Shown piece after piece: positions 1-11,018 of a stretch of DNA of 64,000 nt. Each line of letters begins with the position of its first letter. Position 1 is the first letter of the stretch. The position numbers and the translations under genes were made by a program. The notes beneath the pieces were generated by a model. It had not been told where the DNA came from. It made no database searches and worked only from the letters and a program-made list of their open reading frames with translations. Source of the DNA: Lamellibrachia satsuma (Eukaryota > Annelida > Polychaeta > Sabellida > Siboglinidae). The stretch spans positions 416,001 to 480,000 of the forward strand of contig BSQZ01000012.1 of NCBI GenBank assembly GCA_033239005.1, written 5' to 3'.

Positions 1-198
<198 letters not shown>

Positions 199-901
199 CG
201 AGTTATTTTGCGAATGTATTTCACAATCAGTTGATATTATACACGTAGATCCAACCGATACGTTTGAGCGGCCTTGTGTATAACCATAGGGGTGCTATTT
301 ATGTAAACATGAAAACCACGACTCATGCCCAATCAGAAACATGACGTCACGTCATCGCTACTTCCTCACAACACCATTGACTCAAATAAACCAAAGCCGT
401 ATACCGTAGGCGGTAGTAATTTGAAGCATTTCCCGCAGCATTTTGATTGTGACTGCAGTACATGTATAGTAGACAGTATAACGGCGTGTGCAGTAAAGGT
501 TGAAGCTGTACGGTGACTGCATGGTGACTGCATGGTGACTGCATGCTGAGTCTGTGGAATTCACTCCCTGTTAGTGTTCGGTTAACAGGAAGTGTAATTT
601 TCATTGTCAGCTAAACACCTACATTAAAAAGTTCCTTCCCCGTAGTTAGTGTCGCCAACGAACTGGTGCCAAATTGGAACTGACGATATGTTTTTAATTT
701 TGTCTAAACCTTTCTGTTGTTGCGCCTCTAATTTCTGGTTCCATGGGCTTTATAAATTGTATCTGTCAGCATAACACAAGACATTTTTAGAAATGTAATT
801 TTTTATGTAATTGAATCTTCGTTTAAAATTCCTTTCATATCTCGGTCGTAGAGGTTTGAATCATTGACAATGCGTCTGTTGCAAAACATGTTGATATACA
901 A

Positions 902-2062
902 GACGTTGCTGTGAAACTAGCTGTGTTGTACGTAACCTGCCCACTGCCTGCTAGTAAACGTTGCTGTGAAACTGGAAGCTGTGTTGTACGTAACCTGCAC
1001 ACTGCCTGCTAGTAAACGTTGCTGTGAAACTGAAAGCTGTGTTGTGCGTAACCTGCCCACTGCCTGCTAGTAAACGTTGCTGTGAAACTGAAAGCTGTGT
1101 TGTGCGTAACCTGCCCACTGCCTGCTAGTAAACGTTGCTGTGAAACTGGAAGCTGTGTTGTACGTAACCTGCCCACTGCCTGCTAGTAAACGTTGCTGTG
1201 AAACTGGAAGCTGTGTAGTACGTAACCTGCCCACTGCCTGCTAGTAAACGTTGCTGTGAAACTGGAAGCTGTGTTGTACGTAACCTGCCCACTGCCTGCT
1301 AGTAAACGTTGCTGTGAAACTGGAAGCTGTGTTGTACGTAACCTGCCCACTGTCTGCTAGTAAACGTTGCTGTGAAACTGGAAGCTGTGTTGTACGTAAC
1401 CTGCCCACTGCCTGCTGGTAAACGCTGCTGTGAAACTGGAAGCTGTGTTGTACGTAACCTGCCCACTGTCTGCTAGGAAACGTTGCTGTGAAACTGGAAG
1501 CTGTGTTGTACGTAACCTGCCCACTGCCTGCTAGTAAACGTTGCTGTGAAACTGGAAGCTGTGTTGTACGTAACCTGCCCACTGCCTGCTAGTAAACGTT
1601 GCTGTGAAACTGGAAGCTGTGTTGTACGTAACCTGCCCACTGTCTGCTAGGAAACGTTGCTGTGAAACTGGAAGCTATGTTGTACGTAACCTGCCCACTG
1701 CATGCTGGTAAACGTTGCTGTGAAACTGGAAGCTGTGTTGTACGTAACCTGCCCAATGCCTGCTAGTAAACCTTGCTGTGAAACTGGAAGCTGTGTTGTA
1801 CGTAACCTGCCCACTGTCTGCTAGGAAACGTTGCTGTGAAACTGGAAGCTATGTTGTACGTAACCTGCCCACTGCCTGCTGGTAAACGCTGCTGTGAAAC
1901 TGGAAGCTGTGTTGTACGTCACCTGCCCACTGCCTGCTGGTAAACGCTGCTGTGAAACTGGAAGCTGTGTTGTACGTAACCTGCCCACTGCCTGCTGGTA
2001 AACGCTGCTGTGAAACTGGAAGCTGTGTTGTAGGTAACCTGCCCACTGCCTGCTAGTAAACG
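902..2062. repeat. 58-bp minisatellite, about 20 copies
   Basis: Tandem unit of 58 bp containing GTTGCTGTGAAACTGGAAGC and CTGCCCACTGCCTGCTAGT. Spacing is constant (TTGCTGTG at 961 and 1019, and so on). Variation is mostly point changes: GTCTGCTAGG versus GCCTGCTAGT, TTGCTG versus CTGCTG. The first copy lacks four bases. Because 58 is not a multiple of 3, open frames on the minus strand cycle through all three frames. They are repeat translations, not genes. The following stretch 2063-3200 shows no supported feature. Confidence 0.95.
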
Positions 2063-3209
2063 GGAATCATACAGATTTCTCTCGTCTTAGGACCATTGTC
2101 GTCAAAAGTGTACAGTGGTAACAGGTCAACACATAAATGTCCTATTCCGGGTAACGTTTTCATGAACTTAATAGACTTGTTGTAATCCTAACACGGACGC
2201 CAATTAACTATGGCAAATACACAGAAAGTCTGTCATGGAAGAACAGTTAATATCGCCAGTGGGCTTAATTATCCCGGAGTATATAGGCATAAATAAACTA
2301 AAAATCGATGGGTGTTTATCGAGATTAATTTCTGGGTCACATATCGCCACTGTAAATTTAAGGTCACATATTGATAAATATTTACGCCTTTGTTGTGTTG
2401 ACGGCGTGGCGCCTATCGACCAGCCGATCATGTAGGGTATCGATTTAAAGATCATTCCCATGTTTGATTAACTGCTATTTGTGTGTGTCCACGTCGCAGG
2501 TCCCGTTCGTTCTAAGAAAGCGGCCCTTGTATGTACAACAATACATGCCTCGGGGTGGGCTTTGCTCCTGTTCTTCAATGGCAGCCCCCTTGGCTCAGTA
2601 CATATAACGCCCAGTTGGCGGGACACACAAATGTTTTTGTGTAACGTTCTCATTCAACCCTAGAGCCATTAACCTAATTCTTGTACCACCAGACGGAGCT
2701 GAAGCAACACCTGGATTGGACGGCTTCCAATACTGCCTCGGTTTCAATTGTTTTCTTTAGCGAATGTTTTTTTTTTAGCGTTGCATGTAAACCGCGAATG
2801 AATGAACGTTCAACTCGTCGTCAAAGCGGCCATTGATTAGGAGAAGAACAACAAAAAAGATTTACCAAAAAATATGTATGGTCTGATACAGATATACAAA
2901 CAATTAACATATCGTCTGAAGCTAAATATAGCTATACGACCTGATCGAATCTTCCGTTATTATTTACAACATGTTATGTCTGCACAATCATAATCAGTCT
3001 CCATTATCGTGAATCAGCGACGATCTTTTATAACAACCCCTGGCGGACCAACCCGAACAGACTGATATTATTATTGAACATTTTGCGGGGTGAGGGTGGG
3101 TGTGTTTGGTCGAAAATACCATTTAGTCAAACTATCAAACAATTTAGCTGTGACCTTTAAGTTAGACAAGTTCACAAGAAGATAAAGAGTCGACTCCGAG
3201 GTTTTGGAG

Positions 3210-3860
3210 GAAGACGTCGGGAGCAGCGAATAAGAAACAAAGAAATTACAGAACACATCAACATCAACAACATCGTAGATGAGGTGAAGCAGAGAAGATG
3301 GAGATGATATATGAGGTGAAGCAGAGAAGATGGAGATGATAGATGAGGTGAAGCAGAGAAGATGGAGATGATAGATGAGGTGAAGCAAAGAAGATGGAGA
3401 TGATAGATGAGTTGAAGCAGAGAAGATGGAGATGATAGATGAGGTGAAGCAGAGAAGATGGAGATGATAGATGAGGTGAAGCAGAGAAGATGGAGATGAT
3501 AGATGAGGTGAAGTAGAGAAGATGGAGATGATAGATGAGGTGAAGCAGAGAAGATGGTGATGATAGATGAGGTGAAGCAGAGAAGATGGAGATGATAGAT
3601 GAGGTGAAGCAGAGAAGATGGAGATGATAGATGAGGTGAAGCAGAGAAGATGGAGCTGACCTGGCCATGTTCTCCGCATGGACACGGACAACTTTCTACG
3701 CACCGCTCTGAGTTGGACACCACCTGGAAAAAAGAGTCAGACCACTGGGAACATGTAGATCGAAGAACTGTTGAAGAAGAGATCAAGATGACTGGGAAGA
3801 CCTGAAGAAGATTTGTTGACGCCTTATGCCTCAGTGAGATCGAGGAGGACTTAGCGTAGC
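3210..3860 (+). mobile_element. Non-LTR retrotransposon 3' coding end, expanded by a minisatellite
   Basis: Before the repeat, the plus strand reads KEITEHININNIVDEVKQRR then W. After the repeat it reads GHVLRMD-type sequence, then a decayed tail ending in Glu/Asp-rich residues. This is the conserved C-terminal tail of LINE reverse-transcriptase polyproteins, with the typical order RRW..GHVLRM, TALSWTP.GKK, then a Trp-containing end. The same tail occurs at 49.1-49.4 kb in better condition. Frame breaks make it non-functional. The family assignment within LINEs is not resolved. Confidence 0.7.
3277..3656. repeat. 32-bp minisatellite inside a LINE coding remnant, 12 copies
   Basis: Unit GATGAGGTGAAGCAGAGAAG followed by ATGGAGATGATA, with strict 32-bp spacing (GAGGTG at 3281, 3313, 3345 ... 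3633). Each unit is the codon stretch for DEVKQRRW of the surrounding LINE tail. A single unexpanded copy of the same stretch lies at 49170-49200. Long minus-strand open frames here are repeat translations. Confidence 0.95.
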
Positions 3861-4126
3861 GGCTTAGTTTGTTTTTTTCAGAAAATGTGTGGTGCATATA
3901 TAGGTTAAACACGACTATATGTTTACTTATTTGTTCGCTACAGAAGTCCACGCGAACCGGTTACATTATATATCAGTCCTTATTATGGTATACTTTGAAG
4001 CCAACAACACCGTATTTTAAATACAACCAGCTCTTGTTTGGTGTTTTATGTTTTCTTAAACTGTTATTGCTGTGATCACGCATTGACACGTTCTCCTAAG
4101 TCGTGGGAAACTCAGCAAATAATTAC

Positions 4127-4222
<96 letters not shown>

Positions 4223-4250
4223 TGTGTTTGTGCGTGTGTGCGTGTGTGCG

Positions 4251-4324
<74 letters not shown>

Positions 4325-4340
4325 TGCGTGTGCATGTGCG
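4127..4340. repeat. TG/GTGC microsatellite
   Basis: About 210 bp of (TG)n with interspersed TTTG and GTGCG units, ending in (GTGC)n. Alternating purine-pyrimidine sequence of this length can adopt Z-DNA. No coding content. The flanks 3870-4120 and 4340-4850 contain nothing I recognise. Confidence 0.95.
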
Positions 4341-4854
4341 TTAACACACTATAGTAAACAATTATCTCTAACAATAGCAAAAATAATCTTGTTCGTGATT
4401 TCAAAAAGGAAACACGCGGCTCAACTTGCATTCTATCTGCATGACGTGGTCGCCCCAGACACCTTTACAATGACTGATAGTAGAGACAGCCGTAGGTGCT
4501 GTCCTCGGGGCGATAGTGGTGAGTCATGTGGTTGTTACCTGTGCTACTTTATGTCATATATATGACGGTCGTACAATGACAGAATTCGAAAAGAGGAAGA
4601 ACTCGTTTTTCCTTCTTGAAGCCATCGAGTCACTGAAAAGGCGATCGTACGTGGGCGTAAAAATGTGCGCATGCGCGAGGGTATTATGCATCATCTCGTG
4701 CGTAAATATATTTTGAATATATGTATATGTGCGTTCTCGAACCCAGAACCTAACTCTTTATATACGTTGCATGATTCTTATAAATTCCCTTTCTGGGTCG
4801 TTGTTCTCGACGCGAGAAATTTAAGGAGTTTCAAGTATGGGCATCGACACTGCG

Positions 4855-4974
4855 TAGCTATTAGTGCCCTGCGCGGGCCGGGCTTTGGGTCCAAGCCCGG
4901 CCCGGCCCGCAGCCCGCGGGCCGGGCCGGGCCTCTACATAATTCTGCGGGCCGGGCATATAGCTACTAGCTATA
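4855..4974. repeat. GC-rich fold-back, possible hAT-type MITE
   Basis: About 100 bp built from GGGCCGGGC and its complement GCCCGGCCC, so it folds on itself as nested hairpins. It starts TAGTGCCC and is flanked by TAGCTAT on both sides (4855-4861 and 4968-4974), with a near copy TAGCTAC at 4960. GC-rich TAGTG/CAGTG-type termini with short duplications are common in hAT non-autonomous elements. The right terminus does not match cleanly, so the class is a guess. Confidence 0.4.
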
Positions 4975-4991
4975 TCCTCCTGGCTCCACAT

Positions 4992-7421
4992 GTCCCCGTA
5001 CGGGGACTTGCAGTTTAAAATTGTTATCTTTGTAAATATTTACTTCTAAGTTTTAAAACCTGTTGTCCCTGTGAAGGGACACACACGTGCTGCCTCCTGG
5101 TGACTGCTTATGCAATTGGAAAATGATATCTATTTATATGACCTACTCCAAAATGGCCGACTCCAGTTCAAGCAGAGCACGTGTACCCCGACAAGGTATG
5201 TTGCCTCAACAATCTAATTTATATTTATTTAATTAAATTGTTGATCTACTACATTTACCATATCATGCTTGTGTTCAAATTAATGTAACCAGAATTAGCT
5301 GATTGCTTAAATTAACTGAATGAACGACCTTGTAATGTATATGTCCCTCTACGTGGACACTGGGTCTGAATCACTCAAATGTGGTGCAGCAAAGGGTGAG
5401 CGATAATAAGAGCATTTTCGTAACACTTAGGTATAATAAACATTGTACTACCCCTAGGCTATATGTATGATTGTTAGTGAGTATCTGTCACTACTTGTAA
5501 TAAGTATACTTATTATGTATCCTTCTTCTATTTCAGAAAGATCATGTCATCACCGTTTGACTGCGGAAGACATTCTCGAGCTGATGGACAATTCAGATAT
5601 AGATTTGTCTGACGATGAAACCAACCTTGCTGAGATGGAACGTGACGGCTATGATAGCAACCTTGACAGCAGCGATGATGATACTGTCCTATACAGCGAT
5701 TATGCTCCATCTGACGAGGAAGCTGTGGTGCCAACACCTCGCAAGAGAAGAACCATCTGGAGGAAGACGGCAACGTTTGACCCAGCAGTTGTTCCCGCAC
5801 CTCTGCGACACGACTACTCAGGAGATCGTCAGGCGTGGTCACCAGCTGATTATTTCGGTATGTACCTGAATGATGCCACATATGCGGAGATGTCGGACAT
5901 GACTGGTCGTCACTACATGCAGGCCACAGGAAGGAACATTCAGACATCGTCGACAGAGATGAAACAGTTCATCGGCATGTCCATCATGATGGGATGCCTC
6001 AGCATGAAACGTATTAGATCATACTGGCAGCGAGCAACCCGCATACCAGTAATCGCCAACTGCATGCCTCGAGATCGCTACTCAAAACTGCGAAATCACT
6101 TTACGGTTGTCGACAATTTGGATGTTACCAACGAACAGATGGCTGCTGACCGGTTGTGGAAGGTGCGCCCATTTGTAGACCGCATACAGCGAGTGTGTGT
6201 TGGACTGCCTCGAGAAACCAACGTTTCAATTGATGAACAAATGATCTCGTTTACTGGCCGCTGTCCTTCTCGCCAGTATGTGCCGCGGAAGCCGAGTCCA
6301 ACTGGGCTGAAGAACTTTGTTCTGGCTGGGGCTTCTGGCTTGGTGTTGGACTTTGAGCTATACCAGGGGCAGGAACATTTGATCAGTATGAGCTGGACGG
6401 TAAGAAGGCAGGCCAGGGAACAGGTGCAGTGCTGCGTCTCACAGAGACGCTGACCAACGGACATCACCTGTTCTGTGACAGATTTTTACCACACTACCGC
6501 TAATTTGTCACCTTTTAGAGAAACAGATATATATGACAGGAACAATCACAAAACGAAAGCTGCCCGTGCCTTTCACAGCTGACGTGGCAATGTCAAAGAA
6601 AGGACGGGGAACATACGAGCAGTATGTCAGCGGTAACTCAGCTGTATCCTTGGTCAAATGGTTTGACAATAAATCGATCCTGATGGCGTCATCAATCTAT
6701 GGCGTAGAGCCCGAAGACGACTGTCGTCGATGGTCCAAGAAGGACAGGGCACATGTTCAGGTCCGTCGTCCGAACGTCATCACCCAGTATAATAAGAACA
6801 TGGGTGGAGTTGATCTGTGTGATCGTATGATATCATACCACCGCATGGAAGCTCGCACTAAAAGGTGGAATCTCCGTGTCATTTCACATTTCATCGACAT
6901 GGTACTTAGCAACTGCTGGATCGAGCATCGCATCGATTCACAGTCAACGATGCAGCTTTACGATTTTCGAAGCACAGTTGCTCTTGCCCTCATGAATGCT
7001 GAACCAGAATCATCGTGTGACAGTGACACTTCATCAGAGGCTGAACAGGGGCAACGACGACGTGTATCAGCTCTGCCCGATCTTGCATCCCGCGTTCAGG
7101 CAGCTAAGCACCTGGCAGTCGCGTACGACTTAAAGAATTCTGCTCGATGCAGACTCGAGAATTGCAAGGGCAAGACTCGAATCAAATGCGACAAATGCAA
7201 TGTTTTTCTCTGCCTGACATCTGCAAGAAACTGCTTCCGTGACTTTCACTCAAAGTGAACTAGACTGAAGCAAGCTACATCGAGGCACGGAGTCTTGTTT
7301 ATGTAAACAACGTCAAATGGGCTGCAGCAAGGCATTTTAGTGTGTTATTAAAGCACTTTTCAGTTGACTGTTATACTTGTGTTTTTTTAATGGCCGAGAC
7401 CCGATGTCCCCGTATGGGGAC
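4992..7421 (+). mobile_element. piggyBac-superfamily DNA transposon (decayed), with palindromic flanks
   Basis: The transposase pseudogene is bracketed by 16-bp palindromes GTCCCCGTACGGGGAC (4992-5007) and GTCCCCGTATGGGGAC (7406-7421). Two more divergent copies lie at 5065-5080 and 5343-5358. The outer two probably belong to the terminal or subterminal inverted repeats. I could not fix the TTAA target-site ends: candidate TTAA tetramers exist on both sides (for example near 5015 and 7386, or 7617) but none gives matching termini. Confidence 0.65.
5153..7258 (+). pseudogene. piggyBac-like transposase (DDE_Tnp_1_7), split by an intron and broken by frameshifts
   Basis: The family excises and inserts DNA at TTAA using a DDD catalytic core. 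Exon 1 is 5153-5195 (MADSSSSRARVPRQ, in Kozak-like AAAATGG). A GT-AG intron spans 5196-5536 and ends in a clear pyrimidine tract; exon 2 continues in phase with RSCHHRLTAED. An acidic N-terminal region (DNSDIDLSDDE) precedes the transposase domain (YFGMYL, then MKQFIGM). All catalytic motifs are visible: SIDEQM, CDRF, and NMGGVDLCDRM. The C-terminal Cys-rich zinc-binding domain is present (CRLENC, CDKCNVFLC, CFRDFH). Lesions: a frame change at about 6371-6380 just after YQGQ, and a lost T in the T-run at 6482-6487 within the CDRF motif. The open frame from 5467 to 5536 is intron. The copy is therefore probably inactive but recent, since few other defects are visible. ATTAAA at about 7350 could serve as polyadenylation signal. 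Confidence 0.9.
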
Positions 7422-7911
7422 ACTCCATAACTGACCAATCACGAGAGAGAAAAATAAATAAAAATTACTTTCCATATTATAGCTAATCAAGTAACATATG
7501 TTCAAAATTTGAACCATTTCTGAAACTTTTTTATTGCTGGGGTTCCAAGAGGATATACAGACACATCTCGGCTAATCATTCGTACGCGGTTACATTCGGG
7601 CCGTCGGTGTGGGTGAGTTAATCTATACCTGAATCCAATACGCCTACGCTCCCACAAATTAATCATTTACCCATTAATCAATTCTTGAACCCGCAAGTTC
7701 ACATTTTCCGCTCTGTTGTTTGCGCCTATTAAATCGTATGACTAACACATCGACGTTTACTCCACCGTAAATCTAAAGAAACACGAACCACGACTAGCAC
7801 AAACACTTACTTCATTCAATGTAAACCGATAGTGTTGCCACGCCAGGGTTATTCAAGTTTTATTAATGGTAACAAATGCCTGTTTCGTAGTAAAGAACAG
7901 TGGAGAGTTTT

Positions 7912-7931
7912 TTTTTTTGGGGGGGGGGGTA
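7912..7931. repeat. Poly-T/poly-G homopolymer junction
   Basis: A run of T followed by a run of about 11 G. It marks the left side of a dispersed repeat whose relative lies at 41.6 kb. The stretch 7430-7900 holds nothing else I can support. Confidence 0.85.
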
Positions 7932-7971
7932 TTTTTCCGTTGCGTCGCTACATGGTGGCATGGGTGATTAG

Positions 7972-8562
7972 GCTCCCCTTGCCCCCGGCCTCCCCTTGCC
8001 CCCTGGCCTTCCCTTGTCCCCTGGCCTCCCCTTGCCCCCCTGGCCTCCCCTTGCCCCCCGGCCTCCCCTTGCCCCCCGGCCTCCCCTTGCCCCCCGGCCT
8101 CCCCTTGCCTCCCCTTGCCCCCTGGCCTCCCCTTGCCCCCCTGGCCTCCCCTTGCCCCCCTGGCCTCCCCTTGCCCCCTGGCCTCCCCTTGCCCCCCTGG
8201 CCTCCCCTTGCCCCCTGGCCTCCCCTTGCCCCCTGGTCTCCCCTTGCCCCCTGGCCTCCACTTGCCCCCTGGCCTCCCCTTGCCCCCTGGCCTCCCCTTG
8301 CCCCCGGCCTCCACTTGCCCCCCTTGCCCCCTGGCCTCCCCTTGCCCCCTGGCCTCCCCTTGCCCCCTGGCCTCCCCTTGCCCCCTGGCCTCCCCTTGCC
8401 CCCTGGCCTCCCCTTGCCCCCGGCCTCCACTTGCCCCCTGGCCTCCCCTTGCCCCCTGGCCTCCCCTTGCCCCCTGGCCTCCCCTTGCCCCCTGACCTCC
8501 CCTTGCCCCCTGGCCTCCCCTTCCCCCTGGCCTCCCCTTCCCCCCTGGCCTCCCCCTTTGCG
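7972..8562. repeat. 18/19-bp GC-rich minisatellite, about 32 copies
   Basis: Unit CCTCCCCTTGCCCCCTGG, with 18- and 19-bp versions differing in the length of the C run. The plus strand is almost pure pyrimidine plus G, giving strong strand asymmetry. Proline/leucine-rich plus frames and Gly/Arg/Gln-rich minus frames are repeat translations. The flanks match a dispersed element that is unexpanded at 41650-41705. 8600-9230 shows no supported feature. Confidence 0.95.
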
Positions 8563-9235
8563 AGATCCTATAGATACGCCACTGGTAAAGAAATAACAGA
8601 TTAATCGATACAATATCAAATAACGCCACATTGTAAAACATCGCCTCGGAATCGCGTAAGATGCGGGACCTTAACATTGCTAATTGTCCGAGTTTCCTCA
8701 GAAATGGTCACTAATGGTAGGACGCACGACCACACCTGGCTGGACATTAGAAGGTGACGCGTGGACAAGCAACGAGGGACGACGTCTAATTGCCGGCCGT
8801 GGGAAGTAGTAAAGTTGCAATTAATGAACGTTACGGTCCTTTAATTGCAGTAACCATGGCAACAAGCCGTGTCAGTCGATACTACGATCTCGTCAGATGG
8901 CGCGATTAAAATGAATTGATGAGCTGTTGCAGCAGAACAATTAGTTTAAATCGACATCCGCGAAGCCAGGGGAGGCAAAACAACGTCAGTGAGTTTAGGA
9001 CTGAAAGGCTCCAAAGCCAAATAGACATGCTTTTTTATTTTGCCAGATTAAAACATTATGAGTCACCTGTTAAAGTCACGCGTTGAATAACTCGTGCGCC
9101 GGCATGCACGAAAATAACAATACGTGTTATCTCCTAACATAAATATTGTGCTAATCTTGGTTCTTTCAGAATAAAGGTTTACATCTTGACATGTTGGATT
9201 TGATGTTACAACATATTAATAAATAATTAGTGTAT

Positions 9236-9366
9236 GTCTGACTGACTGATTGACTGACTGACTGACTGACTGACTGACTGACTGACTGACTTAGCGTTTG
9301 ATTGACTGATTGGCTGACTCACACACACACGTACACACGCACGCGCACGCGCACACACATACGCGA
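9236..9366. repeat. (GACT)n tetranucleotide tract followed by an AC/ACGC tract
   Basis: GACT repeats run to about 9291, then imperfect ones to 9320, then (AC)n with ACGC units. It is non-coding. From 9370 to 10920 I find no gene, repeat or element I can support. Confidence 0.9.
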
Positions 9367-10927
9367 TTGAAATGGTTTTCTGTGTCTCCGTACGAAATTT
9401 GGTTAATGTATCGTTTGGCGTTCGCGAGTTATGCAGTCTGTGGGAAAATAGATAAAAAAACGACGCTACAAAAATTACACGGTCGAGGGCGTAGCGATTT
9501 GTCATACAATGATGACAAAACACTGTATAGGTCAGCGGGTCCTGTTAGGGCGTGACCGCTGGGACATTGTGTTTGTGAGCTGGACAACTATAACTGTTGA
9601 CTTCGAGGTGGCAGAACTCAATATTGTGTTTTTGAAATACAAATTGGTTTGAATAATAAAATGTTATACTTTAACTTCTATAACTGGTTGCACTTACTGT
9701 TCCTATAGCTCAAAAATCTTAGTGATATTGAACAATGGTGGTGTTGGTATGCGTGTTTTCCGAAAGTGATGGTTATACACACAGAACCTTTCCCAGTGTT
9801 GTACGCCGCACAAGGTCCCGGATGTGCACAAACCATTGGTGCCAACAGCAGTTTGTGAAGCGAGCTTCTCTCAACAATTTCCCGCACACTGAATTACACC
9901 ACGCATAGCAACACCAACGCCCCGGCACCGTCATCCAGTGTCATTCTAAAGAGACTTTATACCCACGATGAATGTGCAAAGCACTTCCTGTAGACACGTC
10001 CGGTTCTTTTGTGACACCCTTTTTACCAGCTGTAAGGCAGTCTAATGACAGCAGTCTAAAAAGTTTGACTACAATTTACTAGTTAGTGCCCAAATTATGA
10101 GTTATGAACACTGTTTTGCGTGTCACGTGCGTTGTTTGTCAATCTATATGTGAAATACACGCTATGGTATGTCTACATTTGCCTATTTCGTGCCCCTTGA
10201 TACACAACTGACTCTCAGTGCCCAGTATTCTTCCTAGGGGCCTGTCACCACGTCAATTCTGTGGTAGTGGCATGTTCTTTTCATTAATACTTATGGATGA
10301 ATAGGCGTTCGCTGCAGTATAGTCACCTCTCTGTGACATACGAAATTGGTTTCTGAAATCGGTTTGTGTGTGCCCCGTATCTTGTTCGACTGCTAAGTAA
10401 GTTTATCGTTATAACTTCGACTGCGCGGCCTGGTGAGCGGGATAAATAATGACAAGGACCAAATGTTGCTTAATGAAACTGCACAATCTCTCGTCACATC
10501 GCGACTTGCCAAATGAACAAACGTACAAGGATACAGTAAACGTACATGGGGTACAGTATAGCGATACACACTGTGGAAATTAGTCATAACGGAGTATCTC
10601 TACAACATACATCAAGTGTAGATTTATACAGACGCCCCTAAACGTGGGCAATGTAGATTTTAAAGTTGATCCTGTACGTTTAGAGTGTGGGGTGCGTTCT
10701 GTAATTAAATCATGACCATAGGCATCATAACGTTGTGCCGAAGTCCAGTTGAGTGCGTTGACCGCAGAACTACCGTGCCACACAGCAAGTCGTGTTCCGC
10801 CAACGGTCTTGTGGAAGAGAGTCTGACATCAGCGCTAAATATAGAAACGAGACGGAAAACCGCGCATATCATATAACCGCCGTCGACATCCGCGCGGAAA
10901 TCCCCCGACGGTAAAACCACACTCGAC

Positions 10928-11018
10928 AGTCCCGTGGTTTATAACCGTGGTGAAACCGTGGGATAACCATGGTGTAACTGTGATATAACCGTTATATATC
11001 CACAGTATAACCATGCAC
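10928..11018. repeat. Degenerate ATAACCGTGG repeats
   Basis: Five to six imperfect copies of an 11-17 bp motif around ATAACCRTGG, visible as TTTATAACCGTGG, GGATAACCATGG, GATATAACCG and GTATAACCATG. Function unknown. The following stretch 11020-12500 contains only short chance frames; the two overlapping 82-codon frames on opposite strands at 11508-11760 show no recognisable domain. Confidence 0.55.

Noticed and set aside
902..2062. CRISPR array
   Set aside because: The 58-bp units are contiguous with no distinct spacers, and the context is eukaryotic.
3071..3951. Long Ser/Leu/His-rich minus-strand proteins
   Set aside because: They read the complement of the 32-bp minisatellite and LINE tail.
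4441..4550. tRNA-like or structured RNA around CGCCCCAGACACC ... GGGGCG
   Set aside because: The arms pair imperfectly and there is no A-box/B-box pattern or cloverleaf.
5467..5536. N-terminal 23 codons of the long piggyBac open frame
   Set aside because: They lie upstream of a clear pyrimidine tract and AG. The phase-matched exon at 5153-5195 supplies a better N-terminus.
7832..8677. Proline-rich and Gly/Arg-rich proteins on both strands
   Set aside because: Pure translations of the 18/19-bp array, with no independent coding signal.
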